Positions 1 to 13,078 are shown, counted from the stretch's first letter. The stretch is DNA of 64,000 bases from Kushneria pakistanensis (GCF_014652795.1 NZ_BMZM01000001.1:248001-312000); one strand, 5' to 3'. A program made the numbers and translations. The notes: a model not told the origin generated them from the sequence alone.

Positions 1-1116
1 GCGCGTGCCGAGCTGGATCTTCTGATCGTCTCCGACCCCTCCAACATGGCGTGGCTGACCGGCTATGACGGCTGGTCGTTTTATGTCCACCAGTGCGTAT
101 TGATCAGCTTTGATGAGGACCCGGTCTGGTACGGCCGGCGTCAGGATGGCAATGGCGCGATACGCACCTGTTACATGGATCCCGACACCCATGTGACCTG
201 GTATCCGGACTACTACGTCCAGAATCCCGACATGCATCCGATGGATTACCTGTCCCAGTCAATTCTGCCGCAGTGGCAGTGGCATCGTGGGCGTATCGGG
301 GTCGAGATGGACAACTACTACTTCTCGGCCAGAGCCTATATCAGTCTGACGACGCATCTGCCTCAGGCGTCCATCGTGGATGCCAACGGGCTGGTCAACT
401 GGTGCCGGGCGATCAAGTCGCCCACCGAGATTGAATACATGCGCGTGGCCGGGCGCATCGTGGATGAAATGCATGCGCGCATTCTCGACATGGTCGAGCC
501 AGGCCTGCCCAAGAGCCGCCTGGTGGCCGAGATCTATCGCGCCGGTGTGGAAGGCGTCGAGGGTCATGGCGGTGACTACCCGGCCATCGTGCCGCTGCTG
601 CCAACCGGCAAGGACGCCGCGGCGCCGCATCTGACCTGGGATGACGCGCCGTTTCAAAAGGGCGAGGGAACCTTTTTCGAGATTGCCGGCGTCTACAAGC
701 GCTATCACGCGCCACTGTCGCGCACCGTCTTTCTGGGACGCCCGCCGCGGGAGTTCCTGCGCGGGGAGTCAGCGCTGTTGGAAGGCATCGAGAACGGGCT
801 TGAGGTTGCCAGACCCGGTAACCGCTGCTGCGATCTGGCCATGGCACTGGGTACGGCGATGGACAAGTGGGGCTTTGATCGGGGCGGTGCCCGCTGCGGT
901 TATCCGATCGGGCTGAGCTATCCGCCCGACTGGGGCGAGCGCACCATGAGCCTGCGCCCGAGTGATAACACCGTGCTGGAGCCTGGCATGACCTTTCACT
1001 TCATGCCGGGCATGTGGATGGATGACTGGGGCCTTGAGATCACCGAGTCGATCCTGATTACCGAGACCGGGGTGGAAACCTTCAGTCACTTTCCCCGTCA
1101 GCTCTTCGTTAAATAG
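1..1116 (+). CDS. doeA: Ectoine hydrolase DoeA (5' end outside window)
   Basis: DoeA opens the ectoine ring, giving N-acetyl-L-2,4-diaminobutyrate as the first step of ectoine catabolism in the cytoplasm. The frame is open from base 1, so the true start lies upstream; 371 residues are visible. The N-terminal creatinase-like part (SNMAWLTGYDGWSF near the start) is followed from about residue 130 by an M24 'pita-bread' fold (KSPTEIEYMRVAGRI). As in DoeA, the metal ligands of M24 peptidases look largely replaced, fitting a non-peptidase hydrolase. doeB follows 73 bases downstream and the Lrp-type regulator doeX after that, the order known from Halomonas elongata. The assignment is firm because the doeA-doeB-doeX trio is intact. 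Confidence 0.93.
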   Translation, partial: ARAELDLLIVSDPSNMAWLTGYDGWSFYVHQCVLISFDEDPVWYGRRQDGNGAIRTCYMDPDTHVTWYPDYYVQNPDMHPMDYLSQSILPQWQWHRGRIGVEMDNYYFSARAYISLTTHLPQASIVDANGLVNWCRAIKSPTEIEYMRVAGRIVDEMHARILDMVEPGLPKSRLVAEIYRAGVEGVEGHGGDYPAIVPLLPTGKDAAAPHLTWDDAPFQKGEGTFFEIAGVYKRYHAPLSRTVFLGRPPREFLRGESALLEGIENGLEVARPGNRCCDLAMALGTAMDKWGFDRGGARCGYPIGLSYPPDWGERTMSLRPSDNTVLEPGMTFHFMPGMWMDDWGLEITESILITETGVETFSHFPRQLFVK

Positions 1117-1189
1117 CGCGCCTGCGACCGTTGCCCTGAGTCGCTGTCAGGCGCACCGGGCGCGCTCACTACAGGGAGTAGCACTGCTT

Positions 1190-2197
1190 ATGCGTCCAAG
1201 TCCCATTTCCGCCACCGTCGATTTTGACGCCGATGGCGTCCAGCATGGTTTTCTCAAGCTGCCGGTCTCCCATGATGAGTCTGCCTGGGGGGCGGTCATG
1301 ATCCCGATCACCGTGATCAGGAACGGTGAAGGCCCCACGGCGCTGCTGACCGGCGGCAATCACGGTGATGAGTACGAAGGCATCACTGCCCTTTTGAAAC
1401 TGGCCAATCGGCTGACGGCCGAGGAGGTTCGCGGGCGCGTCATCATCGTGCCGATGATGAATCAGCCGGCCGCGCAGGCGGGGCGTCGAACGTCACCGAT
1501 GGACCGCGGCAATCTCAATCGCAGCTTTCCCGGAGACCCCGATGGCGGGCCGACGAAGCAGATTGCCGACTATTTCACCCGCTATCTGGTGCCGATGTGT
1601 GACTACGCGCTGGATCTGCACTCGGGCGGCCGCACGCTGGATATTCTGCCGTTTGCCGCCGCCCACCGCCTTGATGATCTCGAGCTTGAACGCAAAAGCC
1701 TCGAGGGGGCGATCGCTTTCGGTGCCTCGACCGCCATCATGATGTATGAGCTGGACGCCGCGGCGCTCTACGACACGGTGGTAGAAAACCAGGGCAAGGT
1801 GCTGGTGACCACCGAGCTGGGCGGTGGGGGGACCTCCACGCCTGCGAGTATCGAAATCAGCGAGCGGGGCGTGCGCAATTTCCTGATGTTTGCCGGCATC
1901 ACCGAAGGCGAGATTCAGCGCCCGCCCCGCCAGCAGTATGTCGAGATGCCGGACGCCTCCTGCTATGTCCAGAGCGAGCACGAAGGCATTCTGGAGATGA
2001 CCTGCGCGCTGGGCGGGCTGGTGCGTCAGGGTGAGGTGGTCGCCCGCATTTATGACATCACCCGAACCGGCGTTGATCCGGTGGAATATCGCGCCAGCCG
2101 TGATGGGCTGGTGCTGGCACGGCGCTTCCCGGCGCGTGTGGCCATGGGCGATACCATCGTGGTCATCGGAGAGATGGTCGACACCCTTGAGCGCTGA
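1190..2197 (+). CDS. doeB: N-acetyl-L-2,4-diaminobutyrate deacetylase DoeB
   Basis: DoeB removes the acetyl group from N-acetyl-L-2,4-diaminobutyrate, the product of DoeA, yielding diaminobutyrate that feeds into aspartate. The 335-residue protein belongs to the succinylglutamate desuccinylase/aspartoacylase family: the zinc motif GGNHGDEYEG is near residues 57-66, followed by NLNRSFPGD near 107 and the LDLHSGG zinc histidine near 145. The length suits the family. The ATG follows a GGGAG about 13 bases upstream, a rather long spacing. The gene lies between doeA and doeX and is probably cotranscribed with doeA. Confidence 0.93.
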   Translation: MRPSPISATVDFDADGVQHGFLKLPVSHDESAWGAVMIPITVIRNGEGPTALLTGGNHGDEYEGITALLKLANRLTAEEVRGRVIIVPMMNQPAAQAGRRTSPMDRGNLNRSFPGDPDGGPTKQIADYFTRYLVPMCDYALDLHSGGRTLDILPFAAAHRLDDLELERKSLEGAIAFGASTAIMMYELDAAALYDTVVENQGKVLVTTELGGGGTSTPASIEISERGVRNFLMFAGITEGEIQRPPRQQYVEMPDASCYVQSEHEGILEMTCALGGLVRQGEVVARIYDITRTGVDPVEYRASRDGLVLARRFPARVAMGDTIVVIGEMVDTLER

Positions 2198-2290
2198 TCA
2201 TGCTGATGGCCGCTACTGGTATATCGGGGTAGCGGCCGTTGGTCGGCGGCAAACGTATCGTGTCCTGTACTTGTCCGATGTGGGTGGCCG

Positions 2291-2773
2291 ATGAAACTCG
2301 ATCAGTACGATGTTCGCATTCTTGAAATTCTTGCCAGAGACGGGCGCATCACGAAGTCGCGGCTGGCCGAGGCGATCAATCTCTCGGTCAGCCCCTGCTG
2401 GGAGCGGGTCAGACGCCTGGAGCGCGCCGGTATCATTGAGGGGTACAGTGCCCGCATCAGTGATCAGGTGCGAGTATCGCTGACGTCGGTATGGGTGCAG
2501 ATCGAGCTTGAGCATCACAGCGTGCCGGTGTTTGAACGCTTTGAGCGCACCATGCGTGACACGCCACAGGTCAGCGAATGTGTGGCCGTGGGCGGCGGGG
2601 TGGATTATCTGGTGCTGATCGAGGCTGACAGCATCGATCAGTATCAGCGACTCATGGATCGCTGGCTGATGGCGGATCTGGCCATTCGGCGCTATTTCAC
2701 CTATATCGTGACCAAGTCCATTAAAAAGGCGTCATCCCCGCTGATCCGGCTCAAGGGTGACAATGCAAATTGA
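2291..2773 (+). CDS. doeX: Lrp/AsnC-family regulator of ectoine catabolism DoeX
   Basis: The 160-residue protein has an N-terminal winged helix-turn-helix (LDQYDVRILEILARDGRI, then SVSPCWERVRRLERAGII) and a C-terminal RAM/ACT-like effector domain (YLVLIEADSIDQYQRLMD), the layout of Lrp/AsnC regulators. In H. elongata DoeX binds the doeA promoter region and is encoded downstream of doeB; position and type match here. It starts 93 bases after doeB, so it may have its own promoter or be the third gene of the operon. Its effector is not visible from the sequence; ectoine-pathway intermediates are the natural candidates. Confidence 0.88.
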   Translation: MKLDQYDVRILEILARDGRITKSRLAEAINLSVSPCWERVRRLERAGIIEGYSARISDQVRVSLTSVWVQIELEHHSVPVFERFERTMRDTPQVSECVAVGGGVDYLVLIEADSIDQYQRLMDRWLMADLAIRRYFTYIVTKSIKKASSPLIRLKGDNAN

Positions 2774-2798
2774 GCGCGCCGACGCTTTCGCGTAAACT
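2770..2798 (+). promoter_or_regulatory. Putative sigma-70 promoter of pyrG
   Basis: TTGAGC (2770-2775) and TAAACT (2793-2798) are separated by 17 bases, a good match to a housekeeping promoter. It overlaps the doeX stop codon and lies about 60 bases before pyrG, separating pyrG transcription from the doe operon. Pattern match only. Confidence 0.5.
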
Positions 2799-2800
2799 GA

Positions 2801-5387
<2,587 letters not shown>

Positions 5388-5391
5388 TCTC

Positions 5392-5424
5392 AAAACGCCG
5401 GTCATGATGACCGGCGTTTTTATT
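5392..5424 (+). terminator. Intrinsic terminator after kdsA
   Basis: The inverted repeat AAAACGCCGGTCAT/GATGACCGGCGTTTT runs into a T-rich tail directly after the kdsA stop. The flanking A and T tracts make it usable on both strands. It closes the pyrG-kdsA unit. Confidence 0.85.
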
Positions 5425-5592
5425 GGTCAACAGCATCAGGGCAGTAGAGGGTTTTGACTTTAGTCTAACAGGAGTGGCGAACACGCCTGCATGGCAGGCA
5501 AATGAGTCGCTTTCTATGCTTTCATGATGCGTTCATTCGAGTCCGGCTCGTTGGGATACGGGTCGGAAGTTTAACCAGTGAGGATGCTTTAG

Positions 5593-6888
<1,296 letters not shown>

Positions 6889-6914
6889 TATCCGGGTTTT
6901 AGATCACTAAATTT

Positions 6915-6945
6915 AATCCGACTGCTTTATGCAGTCGGATTTTTT
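6915..6945 (+). terminator. Intrinsic terminator after eno
   Basis: AATCCGACTGC and GCAGTCGGATT form an 11-bp stem with a TTTAT loop, followed by a run of T, 26 bases after the eno stop. Confidence 0.87.
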
Positions 6946-7155
6946 ATGCCTGTACTCTATATTCGACGAATCTTGGACGATTGGCTTGACCATGGAGGGG
7001 CACAGAACCCACCATAAGTGCATTCGAAGCGATCCGTAAGCGGGTCCGAAATTGTCTTCCCATCTTAAATTTTTGATCTTAATAACTTTTTAAGCAAAAG
7101 AGTCATTTTGATCGCCATTTTTTCCAATTAAATTTTTTCCAAAAATCTTCTTGTA

Positions 7156-7362
7156 GATCAGCAAGGCTGATCATGTTCTTGCCTGACGGCTGCAAATGGA
7201 TGGCAGCATCGTTCAGGACATTCAACGACGACATGAGTTTATGGCGCGCTGAGTATCGGATGGATTCGATTTCTCCGCATGGATGACGCCAATGGATAGA
7301 GAGCCAAAGGACAGGCTCAAGGATGCAGGATGCAAGGGCGGCCCAATGGGGCCGCCTTTTTT
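7156..7362 (+). ncRNA. rsmZ: Candidate RsmZ/CsrB-type CsrA-sequestering small RNA
   Basis: Between eno and fdxA there is no credible gene, but bases 7198-7330 hold nine GGA motifs. At least four sit in loops of short perfect hairpins: GCTGC/GCAGC at 7189-7206 (loop AAATGGATG), TCGTT/AACGA at 7209-7228 (loop CAGGACATTC), ATCG/CGAT at 7255-7270 (loop GATGGATT), and GAGCC/GGCTC at 7301-7318 (loop AAAGGACA). A GC-rich terminator ends the unit at 7337-7362. GGA-in-loop repeats are the hallmark of RNAs that titrate CsrA/RsmA, and csrA is present at 17373. In Pseudomonas, rsmZ lies beside fdxA-mutS, as here. The 5' end is uncertain; I start it at a GATCAGC/GCTGATC hairpin. A GacA upstream palindrome (TGTAAG...CTTACA) was not found. 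Confidence 0.8.
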
Positions 7363-7363
7363 A
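7337..7363 (+). terminator. Intrinsic terminator of the RsmZ-like RNA
   Basis: GGCGGCCC and GGGCCGCC (loop AATG or AAT) form a very stable stem followed by six T on the plus strand. Read on the minus strand there is no T tract, so it does not serve fdxA. No plus-strand protein gene precedes it, and eno already has its own terminator 390 bases upstream, so it implies a separate transcript. Confidence 0.88.
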
Positions 7364-7446
7364 TGCGCAAAAACGGCGCAGGCAGGCAGAGAGTCGGTGT
7401 TATAGAGAAAAGGTGCGTCAGGGCAGGGCTGTATCAGACGAGGCGA

Positions 7447-7770
7447 TCAGCGCACCAGCTTGTCGATCTTGCCGGGGACGCCATTCCACTCATCGGCATC
7501 GGCCGGTGGATCAATACGCTCATTGATATTGGGCCACTGCTCGGATAGATCGGCATTGATCTCGATGAATTTTTCCTGACCTTCCGGCAGCTCGTCTTCC
7601 GAGAAGATGGCCTCGGCCGGACATTCCGGTTCACACAGGGCGCAGTCGATGCACTCGTCAGGATGAATGACCAGAAAGTTGGGGCCTTCATAAAAGCAAT
7701 CGACCGGACAGACTTCTACACAGTCCGTGTATTTACATTGAATGCAGTTCTCGGTGACGACAAAGGTCAT
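7447..7770 (-). CDS. fdxA: 7Fe ferredoxin FdxA
   Basis: A 107-residue seven-iron ferredoxin with one 3Fe-4S and one 4Fe-4S cluster. The cysteines lie in [14 protein letters not shown] (about residues 9-22) and [12 protein letters not shown] (about 40-51), followed by the usual acidic C-terminal extension. The start at 7770 (MTFVVTENC) has GGAG nine bases upstream; an in-frame ATG ten codons earlier has no such site. It acts as a low-potential electron carrier whose partner cannot be told from context. It lies downstream of mutS on the same strand, an arrangement shared with Pseudomonas. Confidence 0.95.
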   Translation of the reverse strand: MTFVVTENCIQCKYTDCVEVCPVDCFYEGPNFLVIHPDECIDCALCEPECPAEAIFSEDELPEGQEKFIEINADLSEQWPNINERIDPPADADEWNGVPGKIDKLVR

Positions 7771-7862
7771 GTCACGAACTCCAGGGTAGCAGGCGATCAC
7801 TGCCGGTTAAGGGGGCAGGCAGTGCTGAAAAGGGGTGTGGGGCGGCCCACAAGAGGGGCCTT

Positions 7863-7892
7863 ATTCTAGAAGGCGCTACCGCCCGGGGACAA
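7863..7892 (-). promoter_or_regulatory. Putative promoter of fdxA
   Basis: On the minus strand TTGTCC (7892-7887) and TAGAAT (7868-7863) are spaced 18 bases apart, about 95 bases before the fdxA start, in the mutS-fdxA gap. Confidence 0.4.
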
Positions 7893-7937
7893 GCGGCTTG
7901 TGATGAAAGCCTTGTGTCAGCCCGGGCGGCGCCAAAA

Positions 7938-10577
7938 TCAGCGTATTTTATCGCGCCACTGATACAGCCACTCCTGCGCCTGACGCGGCGAGAGGGCATC
8001 CAGGTCAAGCTGTGCCAATGCCTCAATCAGTGGGTGCGGAGGGCTTGCAAAAAGATCATTTTGCTGCGGTGCCGTGCCTGTCTGGCCTGGATTTTCCTGC
8101 AAGCCAGCAGGGCGCGCGACGTCCTGGGCTTCCAGCATCATGAGCTTTTCACGGGCACGCGCAATGACGGCGCGGGGCACGCCCGCAAGCTGCGCCACCT
8201 GAAGCCCATAGCTCTGGCTGGCAGGGCCCGGTTCGACCCGGTGCATGAAGACAATGCCGTCGTTGTGCTCGGTGGCATTGAGATGCACGTTGGCCACGCC
8301 CTCGGCCTGCTCGGGCAGGCTGGTCATTTCAAAATAGTGCGTGGCAAACAGCGTAAAGGCCCGTGTGCCGGTCAGGTGTTCGGCTGCGGCCCAGGCCAGC
8401 GACAGCCCATCAAACGTGCTGGTGCCGCGCCCGATTTCATCCATCAGCACCAGGCTGTGATCGGTAGCGTTGTGCAGGATGCTGGCCGTCTCGGTCATCT
8501 CGACCATGAAGGTCGAGCGTCCACCTGCCAGATCATCGGAAGAGCCGATACGGGTAAAAATGCGATCGATCGGGCCGATTTCCGCGCTGCTGGCCGGCAC
8601 GAAGCAGCCGGTATGCGCCAACAGGGCAATCAGCGCATTCTGGCGCATGAAGGTTGATTTGCCCCCCATGTTGGGCCCGGTAATCACCAGCATGCGGGTC
8701 GCATCATCAAAGCGCAGATCGTTGGGTACAAAGGGGTGGTTCGAGACATGCTCGACCACTGGATGGCGACCGTCACGGATGGTCATCCCGGGCGCCTCGC
8801 GCAGTACCGGGCAGACCAGTGACAGGGTCTGCGCGCGTTCGGCAAAGGCGTGCAGCACGTCCAGTGTGGCCAGCGCCCGCGCGGTCTGGGTCAGAGGGCC
8901 CAGTTCGGCATTGAGCGCTTCAAGCAGGCCTTCGTATAGAAGCTTTTCACGTGCCAGTGCTCGGGTGCGTGCCGAGAGCGCCTTGTCCTCGAAGGTCTTG
9001 AGCTCGGGGATAATAAAGCGCTCGGCATTCTTGAGCGTCTGGCGGCGAATGTAGTCCGCGGGGACTTCCCTTGCCTGGGCACGTGGAATTTCAATGTAAT
9101 AGCCATGCACCCGGTTGTAGCCCACCTTGAGCCCGGCCAGACCGGTGCGTTCACGCTCGCGGGTTTCCAGCTGCACCAGATAGTCGCCGGCATTTTCCTG
9201 CAGGGCCCTGAGCTCATCGAGCTCTTCATCAAAGCCTTCGCGAATCACACCGCCGTCACGAATCACGACCGGTGGACTGTCGATCAGCGCCCGGGTCAGG
9301 GTGTCGGCAAGTATCGGATAGGGCACGATATGGCGGGCAAGATCATCCAGCACGCTGCCCTGTGCGATGCCTTCCAGCCGTTCGGCCAGTGCCGGCAGCG
9401 CATTGAGGGCGTCACGAAGCCGGGCGAGATCGCGCGGGCGGGCGCTTAGCAGCGCCACGCGTGCCAGAATGCGCTCGATATCGCCGATGCCGCGCAGGAT
9501 GTCGTTGAAGACTTCAACGTGATCCTCTTCGCCCAGCAGCATTACGCCATGCTGGCGCGCGGTAATCTGGTCACGATCCCGCAGGGGGCGATTGAGCCAG
9601 CGCCGCAGCAGTCGTGCGCCCATGGCGGTGGCGGTGGTATCCAGTACCGAGGCCAGCGTGTTGTCCTGACCGCCGGCCATGTTCTGGTCGATCTCAAGGT
9701 TGCGCCGGCTGGCTGCATCGATGACCACCGATTCATCCCGGTTTTCGACGCCAATGGCGGTAATGTGCGGCAGTGCCGTGCGCTGGGTGTCGCGCACGTA
9801 ATCGATCAGCACGCCCGCCGCCGTGAGCGCCCGGGTCATGTGGTCACAGCCAAAGCCTGACAGGTTCTGGACCCGCAGCTGGTCACACAGCAGACGCCGC
9901 GCTGTTTCAAGATCAAAGTGCCAGTCACTCTGGCGTCGCAGGCCGGCACGTCCGTCCAGCTTCTCCGGCAGCCGCAGGCTTTCCATGACCAGCAGTTCAG
10001 CGGGATCCAGCCGATGCAGTTCGGCCAGCATGTCGCCTTCGCCCTCGACTTCCAGCACGCTGAAGCGTCCGCTGGAAAGCTCAAGCCAGGCAAGTCCCCA
10101 GTGATCATTGTCACCGTGCAGTGCGGCAACCAGGTTATCGCGACGCTCATCGAGCAGCGCTTCATCGTGCAGGGTGCCGGGGGTGACGATACGCACCACC
10201 CGGCGCTCGACCGGCCCCTTGGCGGTGGCCGGATCACCGATCTGTTCGCAGATGGCGACTGACTCACCCATGCGAACCAGGCGGGCCAGATAGCCCTCGG
10301 CGCTATGGTAGGGCACACCCGCCATGGGAATGGGCACCCCGTTGGAGGTACCGCGTGCGGTCAGTGTGATATCCAGCAGTGACGCGGCACGTTTGGCGTC
10401 GTCATGAAAGAGCTCATAGAAATCTCCCATGCGGTAAAAAAGAAGCACGTCGGGGTGTTCGCGCTTGATGCGAAAATACTGCGCCATCATGGGCGTTGGT
10501 TGGGACTCGGTCTTGCCTGCCACGTGAAAATGACCCTGTCCAATGACATGTGAGGTGAAAGAGCGTGAGATTATCAT
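7938..10577 (-). CDS. mutS: DNA mismatch repair protein MutS
   Basis: MutS recognises mismatches and small loops and recruits MutL. The mismatch-reading Phe-x-Glu motif (GDFYELF, near residues 51-57) and the ABC-type ATPase ([13 protein letters not shown], later [12 protein letters not shown]) are intact. The chosen ATG at 10577 has GAGGGAG six bases upstream, giving 879 residues. A GTG at 10523 (861 residues, closer to the family's usual length) is the main alternative. The open frame extends to 10667, but that extension lacks family similarity. It diverges from pncC. Confidence 0.96.
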   Translation of the reverse strand: MIISRSFTSHVIGQGHFHVAGKTESQPTPMMAQYFRIKREHPDVLLFYRMGDFYELFHDDAKRAASLLDITLTARGTSNGVPIPMAGVPYHSAEGYLARLVRMGESVAICEQIGDPATAKGPVERRVVRIVTPGTLHDEALLDERRDNLVAALHGDNDHWGLAWLELSSGRFSVLEVEGEGDMLAELHRLDPAELLVMESLRLPEKLDGRAGLRRQSDWHFDLETARRLLCDQLRVQNLSGFGCDHMTRALTAAGVLIDYVRDTQRTALPHITAIGVENRDESVVIDAASRRNLEIDQNMAGGQDNTLASVLDTTATAMGARLLRRWLNRPLRDRDQITARQHGVMLLGEEDHVEVFNDILRGIGDIERILARVALLSARPRDLARLRDALNALPALAERLEGIAQGSVLDDLARHIVPYPILADTLTRALIDSPPVVIRDGGVIREGFDEELDELRALQENAGDYLVQLETRERERTGLAGLKVGYNRVHGYYIEIPRAQAREVPADYIRRQTLKNAERFIIPELKTFEDKALSARTRALAREKLLYEGLLEALNAELGPLTQTARALATLDVLHAFAERAQTLSLVCPVLREAPGMTIRDGRHPVVEHVSNHPFVPNDLRFDDATRMLVITGPNMGGKSTFMRQNALIALLAHTGCFVPASSAEIGPIDRIFTRIGSSDDLAGGRSTFMVEMTETASILHNATDHSLVLMDEIGRGTSTFDGLSLAWAAAEHLTGTRAFTLFATHYFEMTSLPEQAEGVANVHLNATEHNDGIVFMHRVEPGPASQSYGLQVAQLAGVPRAVIARAREKLMMLEAQDVARPAGLQENPGQTGTAPQQNDLFASPPHPLIEALAQLDLDALSPRQAQEWLYQWRDKIR

Positions 10578-10598
10578 GATCCACTCCCTCGCCTGTAT

Positions 10599-10607
10599 TG
10601 CTATAGT
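10599..10607 (+). promoter_or_regulatory. Putative extended -10 promoter for pncC
   Basis: TGCTATAGT is an extended -10 element (TGnTATAGT) on the plus strand in the mutS-pncC divergent gap, about 120 bases before pncC. No clear -35 accompanies it. Confidence 0.35.
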
Positions 10608-10728
10608 GCAGGCAGTGGATGGTCTCCCTGCTGCAGGGAGCGCTGAGCAGGGGTAGGTCGTGTCCATTTCGGGCCACGATCGCGTACCATGTGCCTATCT
10701 GAATTCGATGTCACCGGCGGGAGTTGTC

Positions 10729-11232
10729 ATGGCAACAGCATCAGGCATACAGGAGCTGGCCAGCCGGCTGTGCATGCTCTGTCAGCAGCAGGGCGTGGTA
10801 CTGACCACTGCCGAGTCCTGTACCGGTGGCGGTGTGGCGCGGGCCATTACCGATGTCGCCGGCAGCTCCAGCTGCTTTGAAACCGGCTATGTGACCTACG
10901 CCAACAACGCCAAGCAGCGTTTGCTGGGGGTGTCGTCGGTCTCGCTGGAGCTTTTCGGCGCGGTCAGCGAGACCGTGGTGCATGAAATGGTGCGTGGCGC
11001 CTGTCGTGACAGCGGTGCCGATCTGGGTGTGGCCATCAGCGGTGTAGCAGGGCCCGGTGGCGGCACGCCGGAAAAGCCGGTCGGGACCGTATGGCTGGCA
11101 TGGGGCAATGCCACCCAGAGCCAGGCACAGTGTTATCGGCTCAACGGTGAGCGTCTTGATGTGCGTCGTGAAGCGGTGGCCCTGGCGCTCAAGGGCCTGA
11201 TCGAACGGCTGGAAGAGCGTCCCTTTGACTGA
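10729..11232 (+). CDS. pncC: Nicotinamide-nucleotide amidase PncC (CinA C-terminal family)
   Basis: PncC deamidates nicotinamide mononucleotide to nicotinate mononucleotide, recycling the by-product of NAD-dependent DNA ligase. The 167-residue protein consists only of the CinA C-terminal domain, with the signatures TAESCTGGG, GYVTYANNAK and GVAGPGGG. ATG 10729 follows GGGAG by six bases; the upstream in-frame start at 10660 lacks a ribosome site. It precedes recA, as in Pseudomonas. The NAD-dependent ligase ligA, which generates the substrate, is also in this window. Confidence 0.93.
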   Translation: MATASGIQELASRLCMLCQQQGVVLTTAESCTGGGVARAITDVAGSSSCFETGYVTYANNAKQRLLGVSSVSLELFGAVSETVVHEMVRGACRDSGADLGVAISGVAGPGGGTPEKPVGTVWLAWGNATQSQAQCYRLNGERLDVRREAVALALKGLIERLEERPFD

Positions 11233-11320
11233 CGCATCCCTGCATTGCACTGACGTCATGATCGTGTGATGAAATAAGTCATCAAAAGGATGTAATCGAC
11301 CATCTTTTTGGTTTAAAATA

Positions 11321-11336
11321 CTGGATAAGCATACAG
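11321..11336 (+). promoter_or_regulatory. LexA box (SOS operator) upstream of recA
   Basis: CTGGATAAGCATACAG fits the LexA operator CTG-N10-CAG with an AT-rich centre. It lies just after a TAAAAT -10 element (11314-11319) and 45 bases before the recA start, the usual place for repression. Confidence 0.75.
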
Positions 11337-11381
11337 CTTAATGACGTGTCAGCGTCAGGCTGACCCGACAGGAGGGCCAAC

Positions 11382-12464
11382 ATGGCACAAGATGACAACC
11401 GCTCCAAGGCGCTTAATGCAGCGCTGTCCCAGATTGAGCGTCAGTTCGGCAAGGGTGCCGTCATGCGCATGGGCGATACGCCCCGTGTGGCTATTCCGGC
11501 CGTTTCCACCGGCTCGCTTGGACTGGACATTGCCCTTGGTGTAGGCGGTCTGCCCTATGGGCGTATCGTCGAGATTTTCGGACCCGAAGCCTCGGGTAAA
11601 ACCACCATTACCCTTTCGGTCATCGCTCAGGCGCAGAAGCAGGGCAAGACCTGTGCCTTCATCGATGCCGAGCACGCCCTTGACCCGAGCTACGCCGAGA
11701 AACTGGGCGTCAATCTTGATGACATGCTGGTCTCTCAGCCTGATACCGGCGAGCAGGCACTCGAAATCTGCGACATGCTGGTCCGCTCCGGCGGTGTGGA
11801 TGTCATTGTGGTGGATTCTGTCGCCGCATTGACGCCGCGTGCCGAGATCGAAGGCGAAATGGGGGACTCCCACGTCGGCCTTCAGGCACGTCTCATGTCA
11901 CAGGCGCTGCGCAAGGTGACCGGACACATCAAGAATGCCAATTGCATGGTGATGTTCGTCAACCAGATCCGCATGAAGATCGGTGTCATGTTCGGCAACC
12001 CCGAAACGACCACTGGCGGCAATGCGCTGAAGTTCTATTCAAGCGTGCGTCTGGATATTCGTCGTATCGGCTCGGTCAAGCAGGGCGATGAGGCCGTGGG
12101 CAACGAAACCCGCGTCAAGGTCGTCAAGAACAAGGTGGCGCCGCCATTCCGTCAGGCCGAATTCCAGATCCTGTATGGCAAGGGCATCTACCATGCCGGT
12201 GAAGTGGTCGATCTCGGCGTCCAGTGCAACCTGGTCAACAAGGCCGGTGCCTGGTACAGCTACAAGGGCAACAAGATCGGGCAGGGCAAGGCCAATGCCG
12301 CCCAGTATCTTGAAGACAATCCGGAAGTCATGCAGGAGATCGAGGACGCCATTCGCGGCCAGCTTCTGACGACGCCGAAGACGAAGGAAGAAGAAAAGGC
12401 AGCTGCAGAAGCTGAAGCCGAAGCGCCGGCAGATGCCGATGCAGACGGCGACGAGCTGCTGTAA
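11382..12464 (+). CDS. recA: Recombinase RecA
   Basis: RecA forms filaments on single-stranded DNA, catalyses strand exchange and triggers self-cleavage of LexA-type proteins. The 360-residue sequence has Walker [10 protein letters not shown] (about 67-75), the L1/L2 region around [22 protein letters not shown], and a strongly acidic, alanine-rich tail from residue 330 that suits a halophile. AGGAGG lies just before the ATG. A LexA box is upstream, and a terminator separates it from recX, the arrangement known from other gammaproteobacteria. Confidence 0.98.
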   Translation: MAQDDNRSKALNAALSQIERQFGKGAVMRMGDTPRVAIPAVSTGSLGLDIALGVGGLPYGRIVEIFGPEASGKTTITLSVIAQAQKQGKTCAFIDAEHALDPSYAEKLGVNLDDMLVSQPDTGEQALEICDMLVRSGGVDVIVVDSVAALTPRAEIEGEMGDSHVGLQARLMSQALRKVTGHIKNANCMVMFVNQIRMKIGVMFGNPETTTGGNALKFYSSVRLDIRRIGSVKQGDEAVGNETRVKVVKNKVAPPFRQAEFQILYGKGIYHAGEVVDLGVQCNLVNKAGAWYSYKGNKIGQGKANAAQYLEDNPEVMQEIEDAIRGQLLTTPKTKEEEKAAAEAEAEAPADADADGDELL

Positions 12465-12488
12465 GCGTTATTGTCTTGTTGTGTGATC

Positions 12489-12522
12489 AAAAGGGGCACG
12501 CTCAATGGAGCGTGCCCCTTTT
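12489..12522 (+). terminator. Terminator between recA and recX
   Basis: AAAAGGGGCACGCTC and GAGCGTGCCCCTTTT form a 15-bp stem with an AATG loop 24 bases after the recA stop. In other bacteria a hairpin here limits read-through from recA into recX. Confidence 0.88.
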
Positions 12523-12523
12523 G

Positions 12524-12539
12524 CTGTCATGCACGACAG
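12524..12539 (+). promoter_or_regulatory. Possible LexA box before recX
   Basis: CTGTCATGCACGACAG matches CTGT-N8-ACAG exactly, directly after the recA terminator and 18 bases before the recX start. The centre is less AT-rich than typical operators, so it could be chance or a weak site. Confidence 0.4.
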
Positions 12540-12556
12540 AAACAGGAAGGGCACCC

Positions 12557-13003
12557 ATGTCACAAAGGACGCCTTATGAAGAGGCCATCGCACTGCTGGC
12601 CCGGCGTGAATACACCCGTAGTGAGCTCGAGGAGCGCCTGCTGCGCCACGAACATGTGCCCGAAGAGGTCAGTGCGCTGCTGGACCGGCTGGCCGAAGAT
12701 AACCTGCAGTCCGATGCCCGTTTCGTTGAACACTTTGTCCGCTCACGAGTGGCGCGCCTGCAGGGGCCGCGCAAGATTAGCGCGGAATTGAACAATCGTG
12801 GTATCGAGCGCGAGATGATAGCTCAGGCGCTGGAAGAAAGTGACGCCGACTGGACAGCGCTTGCCGCCGAGGCGCTGGCGCGACGCTTTGACGGGCCCGG
12901 TGATGACATGAAGGCGCGTGCCAAACGTCAGCGTTTTCTGGCCTCCAGAGGCTTTGACGGGCAGCAGTGCAGTAGTGCCATGCGCCTTGCCTGGCCATCA
13001 TGA
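12557..13003 (+). CDS. recX: Regulatory protein RecX
   Basis: RecX caps RecA filaments and inhibits RecA activity. The 148-residue protein shows the RecX three-helix repeats: YEEAIALLARREYTRSELEERL, then RLAEDNLQSDARFVEHFVRSR and GPRKISAELNNRGI. The ATG at 12557 follows AGGAAGGG; the open frame extends upstream across the recA terminator but without similarity. Its place after recA is conserved. Confidence 0.92.
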   Translation: MSQRTPYEEAIALLARREYTRSELEERLLRHEHVPEEVSALLDRLAEDNLQSDARFVEHFVRSRVARLQGPRKISAELNNRGIEREMIAQALEESDADWTALAAEALARRFDGPGDDMKARAKRQRFLASRGFDGQQCSSAMRLAWPS

Positions 13004-13058
13004 CACCCGGGCTTGGCATGTCACGCCCGGCATGAGGCAAAATGGAGCGTATGAGGAC

Positions 13059-13078
13059 TGTCGCACTGGGATGCGACA
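13059..13078. repeat. Perfect inverted repeat in the recX-alaS gap
   Basis: TGTCGCA and TGCGACA flank the loop CTGGGA. The 273-base recX-alaS gap also holds a CCGGGC/GCCCGG pair near 13008-13030. Neither has a T tract, so they are not obvious terminators; an operator or leader structure for alaS is possible. Confidence 0.4.

Noticed and set aside
6950..7110. GacA upstream activating site before the RsmZ-like RNA
   Set aside because: Only a single half-like CGTAAG (7035-7040) was seen, with no matching CTTACA at the right spacing.
7323..7548. Short plus-strand frames starting near 7323-7330
   Set aside because: They begin inside the terminator of the small RNA and run antisense to fdxA, without a ribosome site.
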